In this document: positions 46,210-56,509 of the stretch, in pieces
Layout: each line of letters opens with the position of its first letter
How positions within the stretch are numbered: the stretch's first letter is position 1
Source: Nocardia spumae
Lineage (GTDB): Bacteria; Actinomycetota; Actinomycetes; Mycobacteriales; Mycobacteriaceae
DNA: 64,000 nucleotides
Assembly (NCBI RefSeq): GCF_020733635.1
Contig: NZ_JAJFZL010000001.1
Coordinates: forward strand, 3,100,001 to 3,164,000
Direction of reading: 5' to 3'
Notes under the pieces: model-generated
Seen by the model: the letters and a program-made list of their open reading frames with translations, nothing else
Database searches by the model: none
What the model was told of the DNA's origin: nothing
Made by a program: the position numbers and the translations under genes

Positions 46210-48162
46210 ATGGTGTCGAACCAGGGCGTTGACGGCCCCACCGGCAGCGAAAAATTGGAGAAGGTGGTCATCCGCTTCGCCGGTGATTCCGGCGACGGTA
46301 TGCAGCTGACCGGGGACCGATTCACCCACGAGGCGGCCGCCTTCGGCAACGACCTCGCCACCCAGCCGAATTTCCCGGCCGAGATCCGAGCGCCTCAGGG
46401 CACGCTACCCGGGGTGTCGTCGTTCCAGATTCAGATCGCCGACTACGACATCCTCACCGCCGGCGATCAGCCCGATGTGCTGGTCGCCATGAATCCGGCG
46501 GCATTGAAGGCGAATATCGAGGATCTCGCCCGTGGTGCCACCGTCATCGTCAACACCGACGAGTTCACCAAGCGCACGCTGTCCAAGGTCGGCTACGGCA
46601 GTGATCCGCTCACCGACGACAGTCTGGGCGATTTCGTCGTGCACCGGGTGCCGATGACCTCGCTGACCTTGGCGGCCACCGAACCGGCCGGTGTCGGCAA
46701 GAAGGACGGTCAACGCGCCAAGAACATGTTCGCCCTCGGGCTGCTGTCGTGGATGTACGGCCGGCCGATCGGCGGCACCGAGATCTTCATGCGCGAGAAG
46801 TTCGCTGCCACACCGGAAATCGGCGAGGCCAATGTGCTGGCATTCCGGGCCGGCTGGAACTACGGCGAGACGACCGAATCCTTCGCCACCACATACGAAG
46901 TCGCGCCCGCTGTACTCCCGCCGGGCACCTATCGGCAGATTACCGGCAATACCGCCCTCGCCTACGGCGTCGTCGCGGCCGGACAGCTGTCGGGCCTGCC
47001 GGTCTTCCTCGGGACCTATCCGATCACCCCGGCCTCCGACATCCTGCACGAACTCAGCAAGCACAAGAATTTCGGCGTCACCACCTTTCAGGCCGAGGAC
47101 GAGATCGCCGGTATCGGCGCGGCACTGGGGGCGGCCATCGGCGGTGCGCTCGGAGTGACCAGCACCTCCGGTCCCGGATTGGCGCTCAAGAGCGAGTCCA
47201 TCGGGCTGGCGGTGATGACGGAGCTGCCGCTGCTGATCATCGACGTGCAGCGCGGCGGGCCCTCCACCGGACTGCCGACCAAAACCGAACAGGCCGATCT
47301 GCTGCAGGCGCTCTACGGGCGCAACGGCGAATCACCGGTCGCGATCGTGGCGCCGCGCTCACCCGCGGATTGTTTCGCGGCGGCGGTCGACGCGGCCCGG
47401 ATCGCGCTCACCTACCGCACACCGGTGCTGCTGCTGTCGGACGGGGCGATCGCCAACGGTTCCGAACCCTGGTCCATCCCGCGGGTATCCGATCTCGAGC
47501 CGATCGACCCGGCCTTCGAGCCTGCCGTCGAGGGGGACGCCACGAACGAACCGCCGTTCCAGCCCTATGCGCGCGATCCGGAGACGCTGGCCCGCCCGCT
47601 GGCGACACCGGGAACCGCCGGCCGGGCTCACCGCATCGGTGGTCTGGAGAAGGCCGACGGCAGCGGCAACATCTCCTACGACCCGGCCAATCACGAGCTG
47701 ATGGTCCGGCTGCGCCAGGCCAAGATCGATGGCATCACGGTCCCGGATCTGGAGGTCGACGATCCTGACGGCAACGCCGAGTTGTTGCTGATCGGATGGG
47801 GCAGTTCGTACGGTCCGATCGGTGAGGCATGCCGGCGCGCGCGGCGGCGCGGGGTGCCGGTCGCCCAGGCCCATCTGCGTCACCTCAATCCGTTCCCGGC
47901 GAATACCGGCGCGGTCCTGAGCCGTTATCGCCAGGTGGTGGCGCCGGAGATGAACGGTGGCCAATTGGCGATGCTGCTGCGGGCGAGGTATCTCGTCGAC
48001 GTGCAGCCGTGGACCAAGGTGGCCGGTACGGCGTTCTCCGCGCAGGAGCTGGTCGGCGTGATCGACGCGGCGCTCGACGGGACCATCGGCGAGCTGGAAC
48101 AGAACAAGGCATTCGATGCCCGGGCCCGGGCAACCTACCGCACGGCAGGGGGATACCGATGA
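46210..48162 (+). CDS. korA: 2-oxoacid:ferredoxin oxidoreductase, alpha/gamma fused subunit
   Basis: KorA with KorB converts 2-oxoglutarate to succinyl-CoA using ferredoxin, a CO2-linked alternative to the dehydrogenase. The 650-aa subunit begins with the gamma domain (VVIRFAGDSGDGMQLTGD), then the alpha domain (LGTYPITPASDILHELSKH, FQAEDEIAGIGAALGAAIGG, TSTSGPGLALKSESIGLAVM). It resembles M. tuberculosis Rv2455c. The stop overlaps the korB ATG by four bases. Confidence 0.93.
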   Translation: MVSNQGVDGPTGSEKLEKVVIRFAGDSGDGMQLTGDRFTHEAAAFGNDLATQPNFPAEIRAPQGTLPGVSSFQIQIADYDILTAGDQPDVLVAMNPAALKANIEDLARGATVIVNTDEFTKRTLSKVGYGSDPLTDDSLGDFVVHRVPMTSLTLAATEPAGVGKKDGQRAKNMFALGLLSWMYGRPIGGTEIFMREKFAATPEIGEANVLAFRAGWNYGETTESFATTYEVAPAVLPPGTYRQITGNTALAYGVVAAGQLSGLPVFLGTYPITPASDILHELSKHKNFGVTTFQAEDEIAGIGAALGAAIGGALGVTSTSGPGLALKSESIGLAVMTELPLLIIDVQRGGPSTGLPTKTEQADLLQALYGRNGESPVAIVAPRSPADCFAAAVDAARIALTYRTPVLLLSDGAIANGSEPWSIPRVSDLEPIDPAFEPAVEGDATNEPPFQPYARDPETLARPLATPGTAGRAHRIGGLEKADGSGNISYDPANHELMVRLRQAKIDGITVPDLEVDDPDGNAELLLIGWGSSYGPIGEACRRARRRGVPVAQAHLRHLNPFPANTGAVLSRYRQVVAPEMNGGQLAMLLRARYLVDVQPWTKVAGTAFSAQELVGVIDAALDGTIGELEQNKAFDARARATYRTAGGYR

Positions 48163-49238
48163 CCATCGTCGAAACCTCGCTCATCGGAGCCGATCTCGGC
48201 CTCACCGGCGTATCCGGCGTGCCGGGCGCCGACCGGCCGCAGAAGGTCAAGGACTTCACCTCCGATCAGGAGGTGCGCTGGTGTCCGGGGTGCGGTGACT
48301 ACGTCATCCTCGCGACCGTGCGCGGATTCCTCGCCGAACTGGGGCTGCGCCGGGAGAACCTGATGTTCGTCTCCGGCATCGGATGTTCGAGCCGGTTCCC
48401 GTACTACCTCGACGCCTACGGCATCCACTCGATTCACGGCCGGGCGCCGGCCATCGCCACCGGCCTGGCGGTGACCCGGCCCGACCTGTCGGTGTGGGTG
48501 GTGACCGGCGACGGTGACGCGCTGTCGATCGGCGGCAATCACCTCATCCACGCGCTGCGGCGCAATGTGAACATGACGATCCTGCTGTTCAACAATCGGA
48601 TCTACGGTCTCACCAAGGGGCAGTATTCACCGACCTCCGAACTGGGCAAGGTCACCAAATCCACCCCGCTCGGGTCGGTCGACCACCCGTTCAACACGTT
48701 GTCGGTGGCTCTGGGTGCGGAGGCGACCTTCGCCGCCCGCGCACTGGACTCCGACCGCGCCGGCCTGACCGAGGTGTTGCGGGCGGCGGCCGAACATCGG
48801 GGCACGTCGTTCGTGGAGATCCTGCAGGACTGCCCGATCTTCAACGATGGTTCCTTCGATGCGCTCCGTCGTGACAACGCCGAATCCCACCTGATCCCGT
48901 TGCGGCACGGTGAGCCGATCAGGTTCGGCGCCGATGGGGAATACGCTGTGGTGCGTAACGGTTTCGGGCTCGAGGTGGTGAGTACCGCCGATATCGCCGA
49001 GGCCGATATCGTGGTGCACGACGCCCACCGCGAACAACCCGAATACGCGTACGCGTTGTCGCGGTTGACCTCTCAGGATCTGGCGCATGTGCCGATCGGG
49101 ATCTTCCGCAGGGTCACCCGACCCACCTACGACGACGGCGTCCGGGCGCAGACCGAGGTCGCGCGCGAGCGCAAACCCGTTGCGGCGCAGTCGTTGCAGG
49201 AATTGCTCAACGGCAGGGAGACCTGGACCGTCGGCTGA
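48159..49238 (+). CDS. korB: 2-oxoacid:ferredoxin oxidoreductase, beta subunit
   Basis: KorB carries thiamine pyrophosphate and an iron-sulfur site. WCPGCGDYVIL has the CxxC, a third cysteine is in GIGCSSRF, and the TPP-binding motif runs from VTGDGDALSIGG to LLFNNRIYGLTKGQ. The 359-aa length is normal for the mycobacterial type. It starts in an ATGA overlap with korA and forms a two-gene operon. Confidence 0.93.
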   Translation: MTIVETSLIGADLGLTGVSGVPGADRPQKVKDFTSDQEVRWCPGCGDYVILATVRGFLAELGLRRENLMFVSGIGCSSRFPYYLDAYGIHSIHGRAPAIATGLAVTRPDLSVWVVTGDGDALSIGGNHLIHALRRNVNMTILLFNNRIYGLTKGQYSPTSELGKVTKSTPLGSVDHPFNTLSVALGAEATFAARALDSDRAGLTEVLRAAAEHRGTSFVEILQDCPIFNDGSFDALRRDNAESHLIPLRHGEPIRFGADGEYAVVRNGFGLEVVSTADIAEADIVVHDAHREQPEYAYALSRLTSQDLAHVPIGIFRRVTRPTYDDGVRAQTEVARERKPVAAQSLQELLNGRETWTVG

Positions 49239-49259
49239 GCGGCGGCCCGGGTCATCCGG

Positions 49260-49802
49260 TCAGCGGTCGGCCTCGAAGGCATCGACCAGCTTCTTGCACA
49301 GGGCGGTGAAGCGCTCGCGGTCGGCCTTCTGCGCGTCGTTGAGTCCGTCCGTGCCGCCGGGGGAGTAGACCACCAGGTGCACATCCTGATCGGGGGTGGC
49401 GCCGAGGAAATCGAGCAGTGTGGACCCACCGCCCCCGTCCTTCGGCATGCCCAGGTCCGCGGCGGCCAGCGCTCTCGCGTCGTCGGCCGCGGCGTGCACC
49501 GCATCCGGGGAGATATGCCCGTTGCGCTGTTTCGGCGCCTTGTCCGCGGCACGTTTCGGATCGGCGGCGTCCGGGCTGTGTACGGCATGCCCGTCGGCGT
49601 AGACGAGAAGTGTCGGGGCCGGTGTCACGTCGGCGTGCTCACCCCCGGGAATCGTGGTCAGGGCCACCGTCAGCGCCGGCCCGGCGGGTTCGTCGGCCAC
49701 GGCGGTGACCGCACCGCCGAATATCGCCACCGCGCAGGCTATCCCCGTCACGACGCCCCGCCCGCCGGGGAATCGCCGTCTCGTGCCGCCGCTTCGCACC
49801 AT
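49260..49802 (-). CDS. Small exported protein of unknown function
   Basis: The 180-aa protein has a basic N-terminus, a signal helix (VVTGIACAVAIFGGAVTA) and a probable cleavage after AVA near residue 37. The mature part starts with beta-like segments (ALTVALTTIPGG, PTLLVYADGHAV) and continues as a polar helical domain, ending in DRERFTALCKKLVDAFEADR. ATG at 49802 has AGGAG about eight bases upstream. It lies downstream of the zinc metallopeptidase gene on the same strand. The family is not recognised. Confidence 0.75.
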   Translation of the reverse strand: MVRSGGTRRRFPGGRGVVTGIACAVAIFGGAVTAVADEPAGPALTVALTTIPGGEHADVTPAPTLLVYADGHAVHSPDAADPKRAADKAPKQRNGHISPDAVHAAADDARALAAADLGMPKDGGGGSTLLDFLGATPDQDVHLVVYSPGGTDGLNDAQKADRERFTALCKKLVDAFEADR

Positions 49803-49937
49803 GCCGCTCACTCCTGTTCCTGACCCGCTGCTCGTACCGATCACCGCCGACCATTGTGGCCCGCACCCCGGCGGCCATCGCGTCGAGGAGGGCTGTCTCG
49901 CAAGGAAACCGTCCCGCTGCCGCTACCGCATCGCTCG

Positions 49938-50846
49938 TCAGCGCAGGGCGGGCGGATTGTTCAGATCCGGCGCCGAGAAGGTGTCACACGCCTGGACCTG
50001 CCCGGCCCGATAGCCGGTGAGGAACCACTTCTGCCGCTCACTCGACGAGCCGTGCGTCCACCCCTCGGGATTGACGCGGCCGGTGGCCGCCTTCTGGATT
50101 CGATCGTCACCGACGGCGGCCGCGGCCGACAGCGCGTCCTGGATATCGCTGTCGGACAGCGGCTTCAGCAACGGTTGCGAGCCGCCCGGTGCCGGAGTCT
50201 TGTCCGCGGAGTTGGCCCAGATACCCGCGTAGCAGTCCGCCTGGAGTTCCAGGCGAACCGAACCCGATTCAGGCCCCTTCGGGTCGCGCTGGGCGCGGCC
50301 GCTGTCGCCGAGGAGGTTCTGAATGTGATGCCCTACCTCGTGCGCGACGACGTACTCCTCGGCCAGCGGTCCGCCCTTGGCCCCGAACTTGTCGCGCAGT
50401 TCCTGAAAGAAGCCGGTATCGAAGTAGGCGGTCCGGTCGGCCGGGCAGTAGAACGGTCCGACCGCACTGGTCGCGCCACCGCACCGGGTGTTGACCGAGC
50501 CCACGAACAGATGGACCTGCGGGGTCCGGTACCGAGTCCGGGTCTGATTCGGCAGGACCGCACCCCACACCCCGTCCAGACTCTGGGCGGTGAGGATGAC
50601 GCGGCACTGGGCGTATCGGTTGGCGTCGCCGTTGGTTTTGCACACCGCGGTGTCGACGCCACCGCTCTGGGTTCCGTGATCACCGTTGCCGAGTGCGCCG
50701 AGCACGTTCCCGGGGTTGACGCCGAAGAGCAGAGCCAGGACCAGCACGATCAGACCGCCCCCGCCACCCATGGCCAATTTGGGTCCCATACCGCCGCTCG
50801 TCGAAACGCGGTCGGGGTCGATGTCCATACCTTCGTTGAAGGTCAT
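49938..50846 (-). CDS. Neutral zinc metallopeptidase, YpfJ-like membrane protein
   Basis: The 302-aa protein has one membrane helix (about residues 30-45, [13 protein letters not shown]), then an outer domain with the zinc-binding H169-E-V-G-H173 followed by the downstream [11 protein letters not shown] motif. This fits the putative neutral zinc metallopeptidase family (YpfJ; Rv2575 in M. tuberculosis). Substrate unknown. ATG at 50846 has AGGAG upstream; the frame reaches 50921 in non-conserved sequence. It is divergent from aspS across 299 bases. Confidence 0.88.
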   Translation of the reverse strand: MTFNEGMDIDPDRVSTSGGMGPKLAMGGGGGLIVLVLALLFGVNPGNVLGALGNGDHGTQSGGVDTAVCKTNGDANRYAQCRVILTAQSLDGVWGAVLPNQTRTRYRTPQVHLFVGSVNTRCGGATSAVGPFYCPADRTAYFDTGFFQELRDKFGAKGGPLAEEYVVAHEVGHHIQNLLGDSGRAQRDPKGPESGSVRLELQADCYAGIWANSADKTPAPGGSQPLLKPLSDSDIQDALSAAAAVGDDRIQKAATGRVNPEGWTHGSSSERQKWFLTGYRAGQVQACDTFSAPDLNNPPALR

Positions 50847-51145
50847 CGCGCTGCTCTCCTGTGCTTTCGATCGATATTGCCCGGATCGACTCCCGCCGGA
50901 ACAACCGATACAGCTTGACACGAGTGCGGTCCGGCCGGGTATACGGAACGCGCCGTGTGTCCACCGCGGGCGAGACGGAAACGGTCACCGTCCGGTCCGG
51001 CGGAGTGGAACGGCCACGGGCGTGGGAAGGCCCCGGGCGCCTCCGGTGCGGATATCGGTTTCCGTCCGCCGGGCGCGTCTCACTACCATGGGGGCCGCAC
51101 CAGGTCGTTCCGCACCCGGTGGCCCGTGTCGTCGAAAGGAATCCC

Positions 51146-52936
51146 GTGCTGCGCACCCACTTGGCTGGTTCGCTGCGAAGCGAGCACGCCGCTCTGACCG
51201 TCACCCTCACCGGCTGGGTGGCCCGGCGGCGAGACCACGGTGGCGTGATCTTCATCGATCTGCGCGATGCGTCGGGGGTCGCGCAGGTGGTCTTCCGTGA
51301 GGGCGTGCCGGCCGAACAGGCGCACAAGCTGCGCGCGGAGTACTGCGTGCAGGTCACCGGTGTCGTCGAGGCTCGTCCCGACGGCAGCGAGAACCCGAAC
51401 CTGCCGACCGGGGCCATCGAGGTCAACGTCACCGAGCTCGAGGTGCTCAACGAGGCCGCGCCGCTGCCGTTCCAGCTCGACGAGCAGCCCGGTGAGGAAG
51501 CACGGCTGAAGTACCGGTACCTGGACCTGCGCCGGGAAGGCCCCGCCCACGCCATCCGGCTGCGGTCGAAGGTCAACGCCGCGGCGCGTGAGGTCCTGGA
51601 CCAGCACGCCTTCATCGAGGTCGAGACGCCGACGATGACCCGGTCGACCCCGGAGGGCGCGCGCGACTTCCTGGTCCCGGCCCGTCTGCAGCCGGGCAAG
51701 TTCTACGCGTTGCCGCAGAGCCCGCAGCTGTTCAAACAGCTGTTGATGGCCTCCGGTGTGGAGCGCTACTACCAGATCGCGCGCTGCTATCGCGACGAGG
51801 ACTTCCGCGCGGACCGGCAGCCCGAGTTCACCCAGCTCGACATCGAGATGAGTTTCGTCACGCAGGAGGATGTGATCCTGCTGGCCGAGGACATCCTGGT
51901 GGCGTTGTGGAAACTCATCGGCCACGACATCACCACCCCCATTCCGCACATGACCTACGCCGAGGCGATGCGCCGCTACGGCAGCGACAAGCCGGATCTG
52001 CGGTTCGGCGTCGAGATCACCGAATGCGCGGAGTATTTCAAGGACACCACCTTCCGGGTCTTCCAGGCTCCCTACGTCGGCGCGGTCGTGATGCCCGGTG
52101 GCGCGAGCCAGCCCCGGCGCCAGCTCGACGCCTGGCAGGAATGGGCCAAACAGCGCGGCGCCAAGGGCTTGGCCTACATCCTCGTCGGTGAGGACGGCAC
52201 ACTCACCGGTCCGGTCGCGAAGAACCTGTCCGATTCCGAACGCGAGGGCCTGGCCGCGCACGTCGGTGCCGCTCCGGGCGACTGCGTGTTCTTCGCCGCC
52301 GGTGAGATCAAGTCGAGCCGGGCGCTGCTGGGCGCCGCGCGCGGCGAGATCGCCCGCAAGTGCGAGCTGATCGACGAGAACGCCTGGGCATTCGTCTGGA
52401 TCGTCGACGCGCCGATGTTCGAACCCACCGCCGACGCGACCGCCAGCGGTGATGTCGCCCTCGGGTATTCGGCGTGGACCGCGGTGCATCACGCGTTCAC
52501 CTCGCCGAAGCCGGAGTCGCTGGACACCTTCGACACCGATCCCGGATCGGCACTGGCCTACGCCTACGACATCGTCTGCAACGGCAACGAAATCGGCGGC
52601 GGCAGCATCCGTATCCATCGTCGTGACGTGCAGGAACGGGTGTTCCGGGTGATGGGCATCAGCCACGACGAGGCGCAGGAGAAGTTCGGGTTCCTGCTCG
52701 ACGCCTTCGCCTACGGCGCGCCGCCGCACGGCGGTATCGCCTTCGGCTGGGACCGCATCACCGCACTGCTGGCCGGTGTGGACTCGATCCGTGAGGTCAT
52801 CGCCTTCCCGAAGTCCGGCGGCGGTGTCGATCCATTGACCGACGCGCCGGCCCCCATCACCGCGCAGCAGCGCAAGGAAGCGGGACTGGACGTGGTGCTC
52901 GACGAGAACGGCAAGCCGGTCCCGGCACGCGCCTGA
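51146..52936 (+). CDS. aspS: Aspartate--tRNA(Asp/Asn) ligase
   Basis: AspS charges tRNA-Asp, and in actinobacteria without AsnRS usually also tRNA-Asn. The 596-aa protein has the N-terminal OB domain ([20 protein letters not shown]), class II motif 2 ([20 protein letters not shown]), a bacterial insertion domain and motif 3 (GIAFGWDRI). GTG at 51146 has AAAGGA upstream; the frame stays open to 50861. A nondiscriminating form is inferred from the family, not tested here. Confidence 0.95.
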   Translation: MLRTHLAGSLRSEHAALTVTLTGWVARRRDHGGVIFIDLRDASGVAQVVFREGVPAEQAHKLRAEYCVQVTGVVEARPDGSENPNLPTGAIEVNVTELEVLNEAAPLPFQLDEQPGEEARLKYRYLDLRREGPAHAIRLRSKVNAAAREVLDQHAFIEVETPTMTRSTPEGARDFLVPARLQPGKFYALPQSPQLFKQLLMASGVERYYQIARCYRDEDFRADRQPEFTQLDIEMSFVTQEDVILLAEDILVALWKLIGHDITTPIPHMTYAEAMRRYGSDKPDLRFGVEITECAEYFKDTTFRVFQAPYVGAVVMPGGASQPRRQLDAWQEWAKQRGAKGLAYILVGEDGTLTGPVAKNLSDSEREGLAAHVGAAPGDCVFFAAGEIKSSRALLGAARGEIARKCELIDENAWAFVWIVDAPMFEPTADATASGDVALGYSAWTAVHHAFTSPKPESLDTFDTDPGSALAYAYDIVCNGNEIGGGSIRIHRRDVQERVFRVMGISHDEAQEKFGFLLDAFAYGAPPHGGIAFGWDRITALLAGVDSIREVIAFPKSGGGVDPLTDAPAPITAQQRKEAGLDVVLDENGKPVPARA

Positions 52937-53026
52937 CCTCTGCGGGCGGTGCGGCACCGCCCGCTAGTCTGCTGATCGTCCGATGCCGTCCGGTGCCGGG
53001 CGGTCGAATGATGACAGGGGTTCGAG

Positions 53027-54001
53027 GTGCTGCACCTACGGGTGGTCTGCCCACCGGAATCGACCGATGCCGCGGTCACCGCACTGCGCTCCGATCCCGG
53101 GGCCACCTTGATCACGGTGCAGCGTGGCGCCTCGGTGGAGCCGCCCGGCGATCTGGTCCAAGCCGATATCGCGCGCGAATCGGCCAACGACATCCTCGCC
53201 GGGCTGCGTGGTCTCGGGATCCCGGATCGGGGCGGGGTGATGCTGTCGCCGGTGGAGACGGTGCTGTCGGTGCCGGCGGAGCGTGCGGTCGCGGCGGCGC
53301 CGGGCGATCCGTCGGACGCGGTCGTCTGGGAGCAGTTGCTCGCCCAGACCCACGAGGAGTCGACTCTCAATCCGGTCTTCCTGGCGTTCATCACGATCGC
53401 CTGCCTGCTCGCCGTGGTCGGCGTGGCCACCGATTCGCCGGTGACCATCGTCGGGGCGATGGTGGTCGGGCCGGAGTTCGGACCGTTGGCGGCGATCGCG
53501 GTGGCGCTGGTGCGCAGGAACTTTCGTCTCGCGCGCCGTTCGGCGCTGGCGTTGCTGGCCGGATTTCCGGTCGCGATGGGGATCGCCACCGCGGCCTCGC
53601 TGCTGTGGGAACAGCTCGGCTGGATCACGGTCGATCGGATCCATTCCATCCACAACGTCGACTTCATCTATGAGGTGGGGCCGTTCTCACTGGTGGTCGC
53701 GCTGCTGGCCGGGGCGGCCGGTATGTTGTCGCTGATCACCGCGAAATCGGCTGCGCTGGTGGGCGTTTTCATCTCGGTCACCACGATTCCCGCGGCCGGT
53801 TTCGCGGTCGTGGCCGCCACCGTCGGCGAATGGCACAAGGCCTTCATGTCGATCGGTCAGCTGGGCGTGAACATGATCGGCATCGTCGTCGCGGGCGTCA
53901 TCGTGCTGAATCTGCGACCCCGGCCCGACCACGCGCTCGGTCCGTCGCGTAGCGGCCGGCTGAACGCGCTGTCGCGCTGGTGGTTCGGCGAATCCGAATG
54001 A
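53027..54001 (+). CDS. DUF389 family membrane protein
   Basis: The 324-aa protein has a soluble ferredoxin-like N-terminus (about residues 1-110) with ESTLNPVFLAF at its end, then six or so helices including TIVGAMVVGPEFGPLAAIAV, the hallmark of DUF389. Function is unknown. It starts at GTG and ends 25 bases from the convergent Pro/Gly-rich gene. Confidence 0.85.
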   Translation: MLHLRVVCPPESTDAAVTALRSDPGATLITVQRGASVEPPGDLVQADIARESANDILAGLRGLGIPDRGGVMLSPVETVLSVPAERAVAAAPGDPSDAVVWEQLLAQTHEESTLNPVFLAFITIACLLAVVGVATDSPVTIVGAMVVGPEFGPLAAIAVALVRRNFRLARRSALALLAGFPVAMGIATAASLLWEQLGWITVDRIHSIHNVDFIYEVGPFSLVVALLAGAAGMLSLITAKSAALVGVFISVTTIPAAGFAVVAATVGEWHKAFMSIGQLGVNMIGIVVAGVIVLNLRPRPDHALGPSRSGRLNALSRWWFGESE

Positions 54002-54026
54002 GGGGGCCGCGCACTCGCGCGACCGC

Positions 54027-55076
54027 TCAGGCGATCAATCCTCCGGTGAGGGTGCGGTAGGAGTAGGTGACCGCGATGGCGGTCAACGGCGCCACGACCA
54101 GCAGGCCGATGCCGCACAGCGCGGTGGCGACCAGTGTCAGTCCGGCCACGGTCACGGCGAGCAGCAGCGTCGGCACGAAATTCGACACCACCAGCTGCAC
54201 ACTGGATTTGATCGCGGTGAAGGGATCGAGATCCTGATCGATCACGTAGTGCAGCGAGAACATGCCCAGATAGCCGACGATCAGCGCGGGCAGGATGCAC
54301 AGCGCGGCGCCGACGCAGGCCGCCACGAATACCAGCAGGGCGGTCAGTAGTACGTTGCCGGCGTTGACGAAAGCGAAGAACGACGCGAAATCCGGTGGAG
54401 TGCCGTCGGTTTCGTAGAGCGCCCCGCGAATCATCGCGGCCTGCAACAGCCAGACGACCGCCGCGGCGATCATCGCGATCAGCAGGACGGGCAGCAGTGA
54501 GTTCATGTGGGTGACGTTGACCACCACCGTCACCGCCAGATACGCGACGAATCCGACCAGCGTGATCGCGATCCACGGAATCGGGTTGGCGCGGAATCGA
54601 TCCCAGCCGAAGCCGAGTGCGCGGCCGATCTCGAGTCCGGCCGGCGGCGCGTACCCCGGCGGTACCTCGTACCCGGGCTGCATGCCGCCCTGCTGCGGCA
54701 TCCCCGCGCCCGGGGTGTCCCACGCGGCGCCCGGGGGCGGGGGCGGGTAGCCGCCCGGCGGAGGAGGGTACGCGCCCGGCGGCACACTACCCGGCGGTCC
54801 GTAGGAAGGACCGGGCGTCGGCGCCGGGCCGGACGGCGGTGCGACCGGCGGGATCCCGCCGGTCGGCGCCGTCGGTGGCGGTGTCGGCGCGTGGCCGTAC
54901 GGTGTCGCTTGCGGGCCCGCGAACTGCGGAGATCCGGGGGCGCCGGGAGGTTCGTGTCCACTCGGTACGGCAGCGGGCGCTCCCGATCCGGCGCCGGTGT
55001 GCCCGGGGCGGTGCTCGGGCCGCCGCTCACCACCTTCGCCGGTGTCGCCGGGGCCGGACTGCGGGGAGTCGCTCAT
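54027..55076 (-). CDS. Pro/Gly-rich membrane protein (Rv2560-like)
   Basis: The 349-aa protein has a Pro/Gly-rich, disordered N-terminus of about 150 residues with PPPPGGYP-type repeats, followed by RALGFGWDRFRANPIPWI and four to five membrane helices. It resembles the M. tuberculosis Rv2560 type. Its position near rarA and alaS matches that genome. Function unknown. ATG at 55076 begins the low-complexity domain. Confidence 0.8.
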   Translation of the reverse strand: MSDSPQSGPGDTGEGGERRPEHRPGHTGAGSGAPAAVPSGHEPPGAPGSPQFAGPQATPYGHAPTPPPTAPTGGIPPVAPPSGPAPTPGPSYGPPGSVPPGAYPPPPGGYPPPPPGAAWDTPGAGMPQQGGMQPGYEVPPGYAPPAGLEIGRALGFGWDRFRANPIPWIAITLVGFVAYLAVTVVVNVTHMNSLLPVLLIAMIAAAVVWLLQAAMIRGALYETDGTPPDFASFFAFVNAGNVLLTALLVFVAACVGAALCILPALIVGYLGMFSLHYVIDQDLDPFTAIKSSVQLVVSNFVPTLLLAVTVAGLTLVATALCGIGLLVVAPLTAIAVTYSYRTLTGGLIA

Positions 55077-55335
55077 CGTCGGACCTTTCGAATCACCTGG
55101 GTTCTGGTGTGGCACACTGCAGTTGAGGTCTCGACACAACCGGACGCGGCCGAGTGTGTCAAGCGAAGGGCTACGGTTTCGGGGGCAGGGGCCCGGATCT
55201 GTGACCCGGCCGACGATGAGCGTAATGAGCATCTCGTTCGGGTTGCGCCCCCACGGCCGGGACACGCCGGGCGACGCGCGAAAGGTTGCCGAACCGCTCG
55301 CTGAAAGTGACCTGAAGCGAGTAACTTGGGAGCCG

Positions 55336-56505
55336 ATGACCGCACTATTGGCCGAACGCGCCGCCGAAGTCGTGTCCGCGGCACAACAGTTGCTCACAAA
55401 GCGAATGGGTGCTGCGGTGAAGCTGAGCGATCCGATCGAACTCAGCGGTAGTGGCAGGACGACGGTACTTCGCGTACGCGTAGCGGAGAACTCGTTCTCA
55501 CTTCCCCGCACCCTCATCGTCAAGCAGGTCCGCGGCGCCGCGCAGGAGCGGCGGATCGGGGGTTTGGCGCCGGGTGTGGCCAGTATCGACTCGGCGTTCC
55601 TGCGTGAGGCCGTGTCCTACCAGTTCACGACCGCGCTGAGCAGTGAGCACCGTCCGGGCGCGTACCTGCTGGCGCACAGCCTGCCGGACCGGCTGCTCAT
55701 TCTCAGCGATTTGGGCGAGAACATGTCGCTGACCACGGTGCTGCAATCGGGCTCGGAACCGGCGACGCGGAACGCGCAGATGGCGTTCGCGCAGGCGCTG
55801 GGCCGTATGCACGCGGCGACCGTGGGCCGGGAAGCCGATTTCGTCGCCCTGCTGCGCCGCGTCGATGTCGGGCATCGTGTCGACGGCATCGCCCAGCAGG
55901 CCGAGGCCGCGATCGGTGAGGTGCCCGGAATGCTGGCGCGCGAGGTCGGCATCGAGGTGCCGGGCGAGATCGCCGAACGGATCGTGCGGGGTAATCGTCT
56001 GTTCTCCGCCGGGCGCTCCCGTGCCTTCAGCCCGTCCGACCTGTGCCCGGACAACGTGATCCTCAACGACGAGGGCGCGCGGTTCCTGGACTACGAGTGG
56101 GGCGGATTCCGCGATGCCACGCTCGATATCGCCTATGCCCTGGTGTCGTTCCCGGGTTGCCTGTGCGATTTCGAACTCTCCCGCGAACGTGCGCACCAGA
56201 TGGTGGAGGCGTGGCGTTCGGAGGTCGTGGGCGTATGGCCCGCCCTCGCCGACGACGACGTGCTGGCCGAGCGGATCCTCGAGGCGCGGCTCATCTGGGT
56301 GTGGCTGAGCACCTACTGGTTCCTGCCGGCCGACCACACGCGCATCGCGGCTGCGCGGGAGCACGGACTGTCGGTACCGCGGTCGGCCGCTCTGATCAAC
56401 CGCTGGGCCGCACTCGCCGAGGACGCGCGCTGCACCGGCGACGACACACTCGGCGATTTCGCCGAGCATGTCTCCGCCACCCTCGAGGAGCTCTGGGAGG
56501 GCTAG
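55336..56505 (+). CDS. APH-fold (aminoglycoside phosphotransferase family) protein with altered catalytic motif
   Basis: The 389-aa protein has kinase-like N-lobe strands (TTVLRVRVAENS, RTLIVKQVRG) and SPSDLCPDNVILNDEG followed by RFLDYEWGGF, equivalent to the catalytic loop and metal-binding Asp. The usual His-x-Asp of the catalytic motif appears as Pro-Ser-Asp. The substrate may be a small metabolite; drug resistance cannot be assumed. ATG at 55336 is preferred; an in-frame ATG at 55216 would add 40 residues. Confidence 0.7.
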   Translation: MTALLAERAAEVVSAAQQLLTKRMGAAVKLSDPIELSGSGRTTVLRVRVAENSFSLPRTLIVKQVRGAAQERRIGGLAPGVASIDSAFLREAVSYQFTTALSSEHRPGAYLLAHSLPDRLLILSDLGENMSLTTVLQSGSEPATRNAQMAFAQALGRMHAATVGREADFVALLRRVDVGHRVDGIAQQAEAAIGEVPGMLAREVGIEVPGEIAERIVRGNRLFSAGRSRAFSPSDLCPDNVILNDEGARFLDYEWGGFRDATLDIAYALVSFPGCLCDFELSRERAHQMVEAWRSEVVGVWPALADDDVLAERILEARLIWVWLSTYWFLPADHTRIAAAREHGLSVPRSAALINRWAALAEDARCTGDDTLGDFAEHVSATLEELWEG

Positions 56506-56509
56506 CCGG

